This document shows positions 1-7,538 of a stretch of DNA of 64,000 nucleotides, one piece after another. Source of the stretch: JACDAN01 sp963847235 (GTDB lineage: Bacteria; Actinomycetota; Thermoleophilia; Gaiellales; Gaiellaceae). The notes beneath the pieces were generated by a model, which had not been told where the DNA came from, made no database searches, and worked only from the letters and a program-made list of their open reading frames with translations. The translations under genes and the position numbers were made by a program. Positions within the stretch are counted from its first letter, which is position 1. The number at the start of each line of letters is the position of its first letter. Location: positions 1-64,000 of the forward strand of contig CAWJYU010000004.1 in NCBI GenBank assembly GCA_963847235.1, written 5' to 3'.

Positions 1-62
1 GCTCGAGACGGACGGTCACGGCGTCGAGTCTACGGTCGCCGCAGCTACCATCCGCGCGCGAG

Positions 63-749
63 ATGGCCAGGAAAGTCAAGACGCCACCACCGCCGAAGCG
101 CGCGGTGCAGGCACCGAAGCAGCGGGCAACTCCGCGCGACGATTCGCGAAACAGGAAGCTCCTGTACGTGATCGGTGCCTCGGGATTCGTCATGCTCGCT
201 CTCGTCATCGGGATCTTCGCGCTGATGGGCGGCGGCGACGACGCCGAGAGCGCCGAGGGGGCGGTGGCGACGATCAGGGGTGCCGGGTGGACGTACCAGA
301 AGACGACGAGCCAGGGACGGGACCACGTGCCCGAGCTCGAGGCGAGCTTCAAGTACAACACCGTGCCCGGCACGAGCGGCCCGCACTCGAACCAGACGGT
401 CGTCTACGGCGTCTACGACCAGCAGGTCTCCGAGATCAACTACGTCCACAACCTCGAGCACGGCGCGATCGGGATGTTCTACGGGCCGGACGTGTCGGCG
501 GACAAGATCGCCCGGATGCAGGAGTACTACAACCGGGATCCCAGGGGGCTGATCATGGCGCCCGACGACCGGCTCGGCGACCAGATCGCACTCACCGCAT
601 GGACGCACATCGCGAAGGGGAAGACCTTCGACGAGGAGGTCTTCGACACGTTCATCGAGGAGTTCGGCTTCGCCGGGCCCGAGTCGTGCAAGAACGACAT
701 CGAGCAGGGCTGCTTCCGCCGCGAGAACCTCGAGCCCGGCAACCAGTAG
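63..749 (+). CDS. DUF3105 membrane-anchored protein
   Basis: The 228-residue protein has a basic, proline-rich cytoplasmic N-terminus (about residues 1-36), one transmembrane helix (about 37-57) and a soluble exported domain. The exported part carries the HNLEHG motif followed by a GMFYGP segment, which is the hallmark of the DUF3105 family; two cysteines near the C-terminus (ESCKND, QGCF) may form a disulfide. The biochemical role of DUF3105 is not known. The ATG at 63 is preceded by no strong Shine-Dalgarno sequence but the basic N-terminus before the helix suits an N-in signal anchor. It is followed immediately by tRNA-Leu. Confidence 0.85.
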   Translation: MARKVKTPPPPKRAVQAPKQRATPRDDSRNRKLLYVIGASGFVMLALVIGIFALMGGGDDAESAEGAVATIRGAGWTYQKTTSQGRDHVPELEASFKYNTVPGTSGPHSNQTVVYGVYDQQVSEINYVHNLEHGAIGMFYGPDVSADKIARMQEYYNRDPRGLIMAPDDRLGDQIALTAWTHIAKGKTFDEEVFDTFIEEFGFAGPESCKNDIEQGCFRRENLEPGNQ

Positions 750-765
750 CGCCTATCCTTGGCCG

Positions 766-853
766 GCCGGGGTGGCGAAACTGGCTATACGCGGGTGACT
801 TAAAATCAGCTGTCCCCTACGGGGGCGTGCGGGTTCGAGTCCCGCCCCCGGCA
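766..853 (+). tRNA. tRNA-Leu (anticodon TAA)
   Basis: The acceptor arm GCCGGGG (766-772) pairs with CCCCGGC (846-852), followed by discriminator A853 and CC then T, so the CCA tail is not fully encoded. The anticodon loop CTTAAAA (799-805) gives TAA at 801-803. There is a long variable arm (CCCCTAC-GGGG) and a T-arm with GGTTCGAGTCC, all typical of class II tRNA-Leu. One G-G mismatch is seen in the anticodon stem. Confidence 0.95.
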
Positions 854-866
854 CCTCACTGATCCG

Positions 867-1199
867 TTGCTCCTCGTCCTGGCCATCGTCGTCGCCGTCC
901 TGTGGCTGCCGACGGGCTGGGGAATCGCGCTCGTAGCCGCTGCGCTGGTCTTCGAGGTGGGGGAGACCGGCTTTTGGTTCTGGCTCTCGAAGCGGCGGAA
1001 GGCCGTCACGGGCGCGGAGGCGCTACCGGGATCCCGCGGCGTCGTGGTGGTGGCGTGCCGGCCCGACGGGCAGGTGCGCGTCGCAGGCGAGCTGTGGCGG
1101 GCACGCTGCGAGGAGGGTGCCGACATCGGGGACCAGGTCGTGGTCGAGCGGCTCGACCCGGAACTGACGCTGGTCGTGAGGAAAGACCCTCCAAACTAG
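867..1199 (+). CDS. Small NfeD-like membrane protein
   Basis: This 110-residue protein has one or two hydrophobic segments at the N-terminus (about residues 1-42), a short basic stretch (SKRRK) and a C-terminal beta-rich part of about 55 residues with GSRGVVV and VVERLDPELTLVV, resembling the OB-fold of NfeD partner proteins of stomatin/flotillin membrane scaffolds. The TTG start at 867 lies only 13 nt after the tRNA-Leu 3' end and has no clear ribosome-binding site. Its TAG stop lies inside the left end of the palindromic repeat at 1196. Family assignment rests on pattern, so it is moderate. Confidence 0.65.
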   Translation: MLLVLAIVVAVLWLPTGWGIALVAAALVFEVGETGFWFWLSKRRKAVTGAEALPGSRGVVVVACRPDGQVRVAGELWRARCEEGADIGDQVVVERLDPELTLVVRKDPPN

Positions 1200-1362
1200 G
1201 AGGGTTGGCGAAGCACGGCTGTGCCGCCAGGCCGCGCTGCTCGCCCCCAGGACTGCGTCCTCAGTCGCGCCCGTATCGCATGGATACGGGCGCTCCCTGC
1301 GTCCTTGCCTGGGAACGAGCATCGCACCCTGGCAACGAGCGTACTCCGCCAAACCCTCCTAG
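1196..1362. repeat. Long imperfect palindrome, MITE-like
   Basis: The ends are inverted repeats: left CTAGGAGGGTTGGCG (from 1196) and right, read on the minus strand, CTAGGAGGGTTTGGCG (from 1362). The similarity continues inward (GCCAGG, TGCTCG, CCCAGG blocks) to a central perfect stem GCGCCCGTATC around about 1285, so the whole 167-nt unit could fold back on itself. It encodes no protein. Both ends abut CTAG, which may be a target duplication or part of the repeat. It fills the gap between the NfeD-like gene and gdhA. Confidence 0.7.
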
Positions 1363-1374
1363 ACTCTGCGGCCC

Positions 1375-2652
1375 GTGGCGCTCGACGTCGAACAGGCTGC
1401 CCTGGAGTGGGATTCGCCGCTCTTCCGGATGGCGATCGCGCAGTTCGAGCAGGGGCTCGAGCACGCCGATGTCGAAGAGGACGTCGCCGAGCGCCTGCGC
1501 TACCCGGAGCGCGCCGTGATGATGTCGGTGCCCGTCCGGCGCGACGACGGCTCGCTGCAGGTGCTCCCCGGCTACCGGGTGCAGCACTCGACGGTGCTCG
1601 GGCCGACGAAGGGCGGGCTCCGCTACGACCCGCACGTCTCGCTCGGCGAGTGCACGGCGCTGGCGATGTGGATGACCTGGAAGACCGCGCTACTGCGGAT
1701 TCCCTACGGCGGCGCGAAGGGCGGGATTCGCTGCAACCCGCGAGAGATGTCCATGGGTGAGCTCGAGCGGATGACCCGCCGCTACACGATCGAGCTCCGG
1801 CCCATCATCGGGCCCGAGGAGGACATCCCCGCCCCGGACATGGCCACGAACGAGAAGACCATGGCCTGGATCATGGACACGTACTCGATGGTCGAGGGCT
1901 ATGCGGTGCCCGAGATCGTGACCGGAAAGCCGGTCTCGATCGGCGGCTCCGTCTTCCGCCGCGAGGCGACGGGCGCCGGCGTCGTGATGGTCGTCGAGCG
2001 CGCGTGCGCACGCCTCGGCTGGAACCTCGCCGAGCAACGCTGCGTCGTCCAGGGTTACGGAAACGTCGGCGGTGTCGCCGCGCACGAGCTCGCGGCCCGC
2101 GGTGCCCGGGTGATGGCCGTTTCGGACATCTCCGGAGGGGTCCACTCCGAGGCCGGACTGGACCTGGCCGCAGTGGACGCCTGGATCGAGGAGCAGGGGT
2201 CGCTCGACGGCTACCCCGACGCCCAGCACGTCTCGAACGTGGACCTCCTCGAGCTTCCGTGCGACATCCTCGTCCTCGCCGCGCTCGAGGATCAGGTCAC
2301 GGCCGACAACGCCGGCCGGATCGAGGCGAAGATGGTCGCGGAGGGCGCGAACGGGCCGACGACGGTCGAGGCCGACGCGATCCTCGGTGAGCGCGGGATC
2401 GTCGTCCTGCCGGACATCCTCACGAACGCCGGCGGCGTCACCGTCTCCTACTTCGAGTGGGTGCAGGATCTCGGGCGGTTGTTCTGGGGGCGGGACGAGA
2501 TCCGGGACAAGCTCGCGGAGCAGCTGGGAGACGCGTCCGACCGGGTGTGGGACCTGTCCGGCCAGCTCGGCGTCACCCTGCGGCAGGCGGCGCTCGTCGC
2601 CGCGATCCGTGAGGTGGGCGGGGCGCTGACCGCGCGCGGGATCTATCCGTGA
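1375..2652 (+). CDS. gdhA: Glutamate dehydrogenase (Glu/Leu/Phe/Val dehydrogenase family)
   Basis: The enzyme interconverts glutamate and 2-oxoglutarate plus ammonia with NAD(P). The 425-residue length is normal for the hexameric family. Visible marks are the substrate region GPTKGGLRYDP, the catalytic lysine in PYGGAKGG (about residue 113), the PAPDMATNEKTMAW segment and the Rossmann motif GYGNVGG (about residue 227). The GTG start at 1375 follows the palindromic repeat closely. The TGA stop overlaps the GTG of the downstream CBS gene (GTGA), indicating translational coupling. Confidence 0.95.
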   Translation: MALDVEQAALEWDSPLFRMAIAQFEQGLEHADVEEDVAERLRYPERAVMMSVPVRRDDGSLQVLPGYRVQHSTVLGPTKGGLRYDPHVSLGECTALAMWMTWKTALLRIPYGGAKGGIRCNPREMSMGELERMTRRYTIELRPIIGPEEDIPAPDMATNEKTMAWIMDTYSMVEGYAVPEIVTGKPVSIGGSVFRREATGAGVVMVVERACARLGWNLAEQRCVVQGYGNVGGVAAHELAARGARVMAVSDISGGVHSEAGLDLAAVDAWIEEQGSLDGYPDAQHVSNVDLLELPCDILVLAALEDQVTADNAGRIEAKMVAEGANGPTTVEADAILGERGIVVLPDILTNAGGVTVSYFEWVQDLGRLFWGRDEIRDKLAEQLGDASDRVWDLSGQLGVTLRQAALVAAIREVGGALTARGIYP

Positions 2653-3152
2653 CCGTCGTCCGCGAGGCGATGCTGTCCGACCCGCCGACGCTCGGCGTGA
2701 GCGACACCGCCCAGGACGCGGGGCAGGCGCTGGCGAGGCCCGAGGTCCGGGCTGTCTTCGTCTGCGACGCGGACCGCTTCGTCGGTGTCGTCACGCGGAA
2801 GACGCTCGTCCGAGAGGTGGTCGCGACGGGCCGAAGCCCCCGCGAGACGCCGGTCGGCGAGATCGCCGAAGAGCCGCACTGGACGATCGATGCCGAGATG
2901 CCCGTCGACGAGGCGTTCCGGTTCATGGAGGAGAAGGACGCCGAGCGCGTGCCGGTCGTCGAAGGCGAGCGCCTCGTGGGAGTCCTCTCGCGAAGCGGCC
3001 TTCAGCGCCGGCTGGCCGAGGACGAACCACCGCAGGCGGATCCGGACTCGTCTAGCAGCAGGTGTAGGCGCCCGGCGGGGCGTCGCCCTCGACCGGCTCC
3101 GGCAGCTGCGCCGCCTCGAGCGCGATGCCATGGAGGATGTCGCGCTCGCTGA
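2649..3152 (+). CDS. CBS-domain pair protein
   Basis: Two CBS motifs are visible, about residues 1-60 (VREAMLSDPPTLGVSD ... VVTRKTLV) and 65-122 (MPVDEAFRFMEEKDAERVPVVEGERLVGVLSRSGL), forming one Bateman module that usually binds adenine nucleotides. It is coupled to gdhA by a GTGA overlap, so it may sense energy state for nitrogen metabolism (inference). The reading frame continues about 35 Arg/Pro-rich residues beyond the domain and overlaps the convergent ppx gene by 101 nt; another frame offers a stop near 3052, so the true C-terminus may be shorter and the overlap an indel artefact. Confidence 0.8.
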   Translation: MTVVREAMLSDPPTLGVSDTAQDAGQALARPEVRAVFVCDADRFVGVVTRKTLVREVVATGRSPRETPVGEIAEEPHWTIDAEMPVDEAFRFMEEKDAERVPVVEGERLVGVLSRSGLQRRLAEDEPPQADPDSSSSRCRRPAGRRPRPAPAAAPPRARCHGGCRAR

Positions 3153-3996
3153 CCGTCAATGCGTCGAGGCCGAGCCGGCTCAGCGTCTCGCGCACGATGA
3201 TCCCGCCGGCAACGATCACCGGCGCCCGGTCGGGATGGAGACCGGTCACCTGCGCCCGCTCCGCGAGAGGCATCTGCGCCAGGCGATCGACTTCGCGCTC
3301 GATCGCCTCGAGAGTCAGGCGGTGCCCGTGGATCCGATCGCGGTCGTACTCGTCCATGCCGAGCTCGATCGCCGCGAGACTGGTGATCGTCCCCGCCACG
3401 CCGATCGCGTCGTCGACGACGAGATCGTCCGGGATCGACGCCGCGACGTGCCCGGCGCAGGCGTCGAGCTCGCTCGGGGAGGGCGGATCGCTGCGCAGGA
3501 ACCGCTCGGTCAGCCGCACCGAGCCGATGTCGACGCTCTGTTGCGAGAGCACGCCGTCCGGCCCCGCGACGACGAGCTCGGTCGAGCCGCCGCCGATGTC
3601 GAGGACGAGCGTCGGCCGGTCGAGCTGCCTGTCGCTCGTCACTCCGCGGAAGGTGAGGTCAGCCTCTTCCTCCCCGCCGAGCAGCCGCGTCGTGAAGCCG
3701 TAGCTCCACTCGATCTCTCCCAGGAAGGCCTCGCCGTTCTCGGAGTCTCTGACGGCGCTCGTCGCGGTCAGGAGGACGCGCTCGGCGCCAAGTTGCTCGG
3801 CCTCGCGGCGGTAGTCCGTGAGCACGTTTCGGACGCGCGCGATGGGGAGGGGAAGCAGGCGGCGGCGCGCGTCGACCCCCTCGCCGAGCCGCGTGATCTC
3901 GGTGCGCGCGACCACGTCCTCGACTCGGCCGTCGGCGACGTCGGCGACGAGCAGCCGCGTGGTGTTCGTCCCCTGGTCGATCGCGGCGACGCGCAT
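3052..3996 (-). CDS. ppx: Exopolyphosphatase / Ppx-GppA family phosphatase
   Basis: This 314-residue protein has the ASKHA-fold phosphate-1 motif DQGTNTTRLL at residues 7-16, the ATSAVRD segment, and the phosphate-2 motif DIGGGSTEL, followed by GVAGTITSLAA and a C-terminal VAGG helix. It is the short form of the family, without the HD domain, common in Actinobacteria, where it removes terminal phosphates from polyphosphate or acts on pppGpp. It is divergent from msrA (22 nt apart) and convergent with the CBS gene. A PPK2 gene lies elsewhere in the window. Confidence 0.9.
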   Translation of the reverse strand: MRVAAIDQGTNTTRLLVADVADGRVEDVVARTEITRLGEGVDARRRLLPLPIARVRNVLTDYRREAEQLGAERVLLTATSAVRDSENGEAFLGEIEWSYGFTTRLLGGEEEADLTFRGVTSDRQLDRPTLVLDIGGGSTELVVAGPDGVLSQQSVDIGSVRLTERFLRSDPPSPSELDACAGHVAASIPDDLVVDDAIGVAGTITSLAAIELGMDEYDRDRIHGHRLTLEAIEREVDRLAQMPLAERAQVTGLHPDRAPVIVAGGIIVRETLSRLGLDALTVSERDILHGIALEAAQLPEPVEGDAPPGAYTCC

Positions 3997-4017
3997 GGCC
4001 GCGGCTACGCTAGCCGC

Positions 4018-4676
4018 ATGTTCCTCTTCCGCGAGAAAGACGTCTCCATGGTCGAGCCGGATCGCGCCCTACCGGGCCGCGACGAGCCGATGCGCGTGCC
4101 CGCGCGCCACGAGGTGCTCGGGACGCCGCTCCAGCCGCCGTTCCCCGAAGGGCTCGAGCGAGCCGTGTTCGCACTCGGCTGCTTCTGGGGCGCCGAGCGC
4201 GTCTTCTGGCGGGCTCCCGGCGTCTACACGACCGCGGTGGGCTATGCCGGCGGCTACACGCCGAACCCGACCTACCAGGAGGCCTGCAGCGGCCAGACCG
4301 GTCACACCGAGGCAGTCCTCGTCGTCTTCGACCCGGAGCAGACGAGCTACGACGAGCTCCTGCGTCTCTTCTGGGAGAACCACGACCCGACGCAGGGCAT
4401 GCGCCAGGGCAACGACGTCGGAACCCAGTACCGCTCGGCGATCCTCTACGACGAACGACGAGCAGCGCGAGGCCGCGGAACGCTCACGCGACATGTACCA
4501 GGGCGAGCTGCGCGACGCGGGCTACGGCGAGATCACGACCGAGATCGCGCCCGCCGGCGCCGTTCTACTACGCCGAGGACTACCACCAGCAGTACCTCCA
4601 GAAGAACCCGAACGGCTACTGCGGGCTCGGGGGGACGGGCGTCAGCTGCCCCGTCGGCCTCGTTCGCTCGGCGTAG
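4018..4676 (+). CDS. msrA: Peptide methionine sulfoxide reductase A (two frameshifts)
   Basis: MsrA reduces methionine-S-sulfoxide in proteins. Three consecutive frames together give a complete family protein: frame 1 from ATG 4018 with the catalytic GCFWGAE motif, GYAGG and YRSAILY; a second frame from about 4455 with EQREAAERSRDMYQ and GYGEITTEI; a third from about 4560 with FYYAEDYHQQYLQKNPNGYC and the C-terminal CGLGGTGVSCP, ending with TAG at 4674. Each change needs one base. All conserved residues survive, so indel error is more likely than a dead gene. An N-terminal extension of about 45 residues precedes the core. Confidence 0.85.
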
Positions 4677-4702
4677 AGCTGCGCTACAATCGGCACCAGC
4701 GA

Positions 4703-4776
4703 CGCGGGGTGGAGCAGTCAGGTAGCTCGCCGGGCTCATAACCCGGAGGTCGCAGGTTCAAATCCTGCCCCCGCTA
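4703..4776 (+). tRNA. Initiator tRNA-Met (anticodon CAT)
   Basis: The acceptor strand CGCGGGG (4703-4709) pairs with CCCCGCT (4769-4775) leaving the first pair (C1-T72) unpaired, as required of initiator tRNA. The anticodon stem ends in three G-C pairs (GGG/CCC) around loop CTCATAA with CAT at 4737-4739. The T-arm reads GCAGG-TTCAAAT-CCTGC. The discriminator is A4776, followed by CC then T. Confidence 0.96.
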
Positions 4777-4781
4777 CCTCG

Positions 4782-4817
4782 AAGAGGATCCGCACATGCG
4801 GATCCTCTTTTCTTCTT
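4782..4817 (+). terminator. Intrinsic terminator after initiator tRNA
   Basis: A perfect 13-bp stem AAGAGGATCCGCA / TGCGGATCCTCTT (4782-4794 and 4797-4809) with a 2-nt turn is followed by a T-rich run (TTTTCTTCTT). It is placed 5 nt after the tRNA and is the strongest terminator in the window. Confidence 0.9.
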
Positions 4818-4832
4818 GATCGGCGCGGTTCG

Positions 4833-6095
4833 CTATCCGTCTCGGCGAGACGCCTTCTCGCCCTGCCCGGCGAGCTGCTCCCGTGGGATGTTCCAGACGA
4901 CGCGGTGTTCGCGTGGTCCGCGCAGCAGGGAGGCGATCTCGGAGTGGAGGGCGGCCGCGGCGGAGAGCATCCAGAACGCCATGGGGTAGAGCGCGCCGAC
5001 GAGGAGCGCGCGGAAGATGCTGCGGTCGTAGCGGTGCTCGAGAGTGAGCGCGACGATCATCTGGGCGGTGGCGATCGCGGCGATCGCGACGCCCCACGCA
5101 AGTGCGAACCCGAACACGTTCTCGCTCTCGCCAAGCAGGGCGCCGAGCACGGCGAATACAAGCGACAAGCCGAGGGCGAACACCCAGACGAGGGAGGCCA
5201 CGCCTTCGAAGCTGAGCATCCACATGCGATGGTTGCGCCACCGGGTCACCTCGCCGAGGTGGACGTGCAGCACCTCGCCCTGCCCTCGGGCCCAGCGCTT
5301 GCGCTGCATCCACAGCGCGCGGATCGACGCGGGAACCTGCATGCCGACGAGCGCACGCGGCTCGTAGGCGGTGTGCCAGCCGCGGAGCAGCAGCTTCCAG
5401 CTGAGGTCGATGTCCTCGGTCGCCATCCGCGGGTCGTAGCCGCCGACCGCGAGGACACGGTCACGCCGGAACAGGCCGAGAACCCCCGCGACGACGCCGA
5501 CCCGTCCGGTCAGGGACTGCGTGCGGCGAATCATGCCGATGATCGACGCGGCCTCGAGTACCTGCATCGCGAGGAGGATTCGGCCGCGGTTGGTGACGTG
5601 CGGCGCTCCCGCGACCGCGGCCAGGAGGGGCGACCGCGACATGCGGGCGACGAGCAGCTTCAGCGCCTGGGGATGGATGTGCGTGTCGGCATCGGTCACC
5701 GCTACGAGCTCGTGGCGCGCCTGCCTGAGGCCGACGTTCAGCCGGTCGGCCTTGCCGCGGTTGACGGGGTCGCGGACCACCCGGCAGCGCCGGTCGCCCG
5801 CGCTTGCCTCGAGCGCGACGGCTTCGGTGGCGTCCGTCGAGCCGTCGTCGAGCACGAGCACCTCGAGCTCGGGGTAGTCGGCTGCGAGCACGGCCGCGAC
5901 GCTGGTCGCGATCACCGCCTCCTCGTTGTAGGCCGGGATCAGCACGGTCACGCCGGGCCAGCCTCCGTCCGGCTCCTCGGCGGCATCCCGCTCCTCCAGC
6001 AGCCGGAACAGGAGCCCTCCGGCGACCCACAGCGCCGCTGTGCACACCGGGTAGAGCGCGACGAAGACCAGCAGCAGCTCAGCCGCTGTCCACAT
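4833..6095 (-). CDS. Membrane glycosyltransferase family 2, PgaC-like
   Basis: The 420-residue protein has an N-terminal membrane helix (about 5-30), a GT2 domain and about three C-terminal helices. Processive-synthase motifs are complete: IPAYNEE and VLDDGSTDAT for UDP-sugar binding, DADTH as the metal DxD, ATEDIDLSWKLL as the acidic base region, and QRKRWARGQ as the QxxRW motif. This is the PgaC/HasA/NodC class that polymerises beta-linked GlcNAc-type chains across the membrane. The start overlaps the small upstream membrane gene by 17 nt, and a polysaccharide deacetylase lies divergently, supporting a PNAG-like exopolysaccharide role. Confidence 0.85.
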   Translation of the reverse strand: MWTAAELLLVFVALYPVCTAALWVAGGLLFRLLEERDAAEEPDGGWPGVTVLIPAYNEEAVIATSVAAVLAADYPELEVLVLDDGSTDATEAVALEASAGDRRCRVVRDPVNRGKADRLNVGLRQARHELVAVTDADTHIHPQALKLLVARMSRSPLLAAVAGAPHVTNRGRILLAMQVLEAASIIGMIRRTQSLTGRVGVVAGVLGLFRRDRVLAVGGYDPRMATEDIDLSWKLLLRGWHTAYEPRALVGMQVPASIRALWMQRKRWARGQGEVLHVHLGEVTRWRNHRMWMLSFEGVASLVWVFALGLSLVFAVLGALLGESENVFGFALAWGVAIAAIATAQMIVALTLEHRYDRSIFRALLVGALYPMAFWMLSAAAALHSEIASLLRGPREHRVVWNIPREQLAGQGEKASRRDG

Positions 6096-6342
6096 ACCGC
6101 CTCTCCTGCCGCACGCGCCCTCGCCGGAGCAGTGCGAGGACGACCAGCGCGAGGACGAACGACGCGACGGTCACGGCCAGGCCGACCGCGATCGCCCAGG
6201 TGTACTCGAAGAACCACGCGACGACGGCGAGGGCGACGAGCCAGAGGAGCGGACCGAGCACCACGCCCGCGACAAGGCTCGCGCCCGACGCCGCATGGAG
6301 CGGCTCGAAGCGCACCGACGAGGCTGCGGCGTCCTTGCGCAT
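6079..6342 (-). CDS. Small two-helix membrane protein, possible PgaD-like partner
   Basis: The 87-residue protein has two hydrophobic helices (about residues 20-43 and 47-70) and a basic C-terminus (LRRGRVRQERR). It is first in a two-gene operon with the PgaC-like synthase, overlapping it by 17 nt. PgaD proteins are small two-helix partners required for PNAG polymerisation, so size, topology and position fit, but there is no sequence motif that proves it. Confidence 0.6.
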   Translation of the reverse strand: MRKDAAASSVRFEPLHAASGASLVAGVVLGPLLWLVALAVVAWFFEYTWAIAVGLAVTVASFVLALVVLALLRRGRVRQERRYVDSG

Positions 6343-6521
6343 GGGTCGCCGATCTTTTCAGGTTCCGTGCGGAGGGAGGATCAGCCTGCGGACTGCCCGC
6401 CCGGAGTCTGCCCGGCCCAGCCGGCGAGCCGCGGGCGCGTGCCGTTTGGCGGTCAGCTCGCAGAGACGGCCAACTGCCCGCCTCGGAACGAGCACGGATC
6501 CACGGTTACAGTGGCCCTCGA

Positions 6522-7481
6522 ATGAAGGTATCGGCGATGCCGCTCGTTGCCTGTACCTGCGGCATCGCCCTGCTCGCACCCGCATGCGGAGGCTCGAGCG
6601 ACGAGGGCGCGATGCGGACACCCCAGCCCGCTCCCGAGGTCGTGCTCACCGCCGAGGAGAAACAGGTGTGGGCGCCGCTGCCCCCGGACCGGTCAGCCGT
6701 CCCAGTGCTCCTCTACCACGGCATCGGGCCGGAGAGCGACTTCTCCAACGCGGCGGACGCGTCCTACGGGATCGAGGTGGACGACTTCGCCAAGCAGATG
6801 ACGATGATCGCCCACGCCGGCTACCAGACCATCGACCTTCAGACCTTTCTGAGCTTCGTGCAGGGCGACACGGTCGAGCTGCCCCCGAGGCCGCTCCTGT
6901 TGACGTTCGACGATGCCCGAGCTGACTCGTGGACCGGCGGCGACGGCATCCTCGAGAAGCTCGGCTTCGAAGCCGTCATGTTCGTCGACGTCGGCCGCGT
7001 CGACGACGGCGACCCCGAGTACCTGACCTGGCAGGAGCTCGAGACCGTCCAGGCGAGCGGCCGCTGGCAGCTCCAGCTCCACTCGGGGCATGGTCACCAG
7101 CAGATCCAGTACGGCCCCGGCCCGGACGACTACGGCCCTTACTACGCCTACGAACAGCAGGACGAGGACTTCGACGGATGGCAGCAGCGCGTGCGCTCCG
7201 ACATCGACTGGGGCCAGAACACGCTCGCAGACAACGTCGGCGCCTACCGCCCGCTCGCCTTCGCCCCCCCGTACGGCAGCTATGGCCAGGACGGCACCAA
7301 CGACCCACGCATTCCCGAGGACCTGCTCGGCTGGCTGACGGAGCGCTACGGCACCGTCTTCACCCAGGACCGGAACGCGCGGGCGCACCCGGGCAGCGGA
7401 CAACCGCTCGGCCGGATCCAGGTCACGCGCAAACTCAGCGGAGGGGACCTCCACGCCAGGCTGTTGTCCGGAGCCCCCTAG
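6522..7481 (+). CDS. Lipoprotein polysaccharide deacetylase (PgaB/NodB-like)
   Basis: The 319-residue protein begins with a lipoprotein signal (ALLAPAC, lipidated Cys near residue 22) followed by a disordered linker. The NodB-homology domain shows VPVLLYHGIG, the metal-binding motif 1 TFDDARADS, motif 2 HSGHGHQ, and motif 3 FAPPYGSYG. It should remove N-acetyl groups from poly-GlcNAc-type polymer at the outer face of the membrane. It is divergent from the PgaC-like operon with 179 nt between; that gap holds no recognisable binding site. No PgaB-type C-terminal hydrolase domain is present. Confidence 0.85.
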   Translation: MKVSAMPLVACTCGIALLAPACGGSSDEGAMRTPQPAPEVVLTAEEKQVWAPLPPDRSAVPVLLYHGIGPESDFSNAADASYGIEVDDFAKQMTMIAHAGYQTIDLQTFLSFVQGDTVELPPRPLLLTFDDARADSWTGGDGILEKLGFEAVMFVDVGRVDDGDPEYLTWQELETVQASGRWQLQLHSGHGHQQIQYGPGPDDYGPYYAYEQQDEDFDGWQQRVRSDIDWGQNTLADNVGAYRPLAFAPPYGSYGQDGTNDPRIPEDLLGWLTERYGTVFTQDRNARAHPGSGQPLGRIQVTRKLSGGDLHARLLSGAP

Positions 7482-7538
7482 CCGCGGCCGGCTGCGCCCG
7501 CGGTTCTTACAGCTTTGCCGAGCAGAGATGATCCTTCC

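Noticed and set aside
2785..4725. 646-codon plus-strand frame spanning ppx and msrA
   Set aside because: It is antisense to the clearly coding ppx gene; only its last part is real, as the first piece of msrA.
4905..6500. Long plus-strand frame ahead of the deacetylase
   Set aside because: It is antisense to the PgaC-like synthase; the deacetylase truly starts at 6522 with its lipoprotein signal.
6343..6521. Repeated CTGCCCG words between the divergent pga-like genes
   Set aside because: Spacing and orientation are irregular and consistent with GC-rich background.
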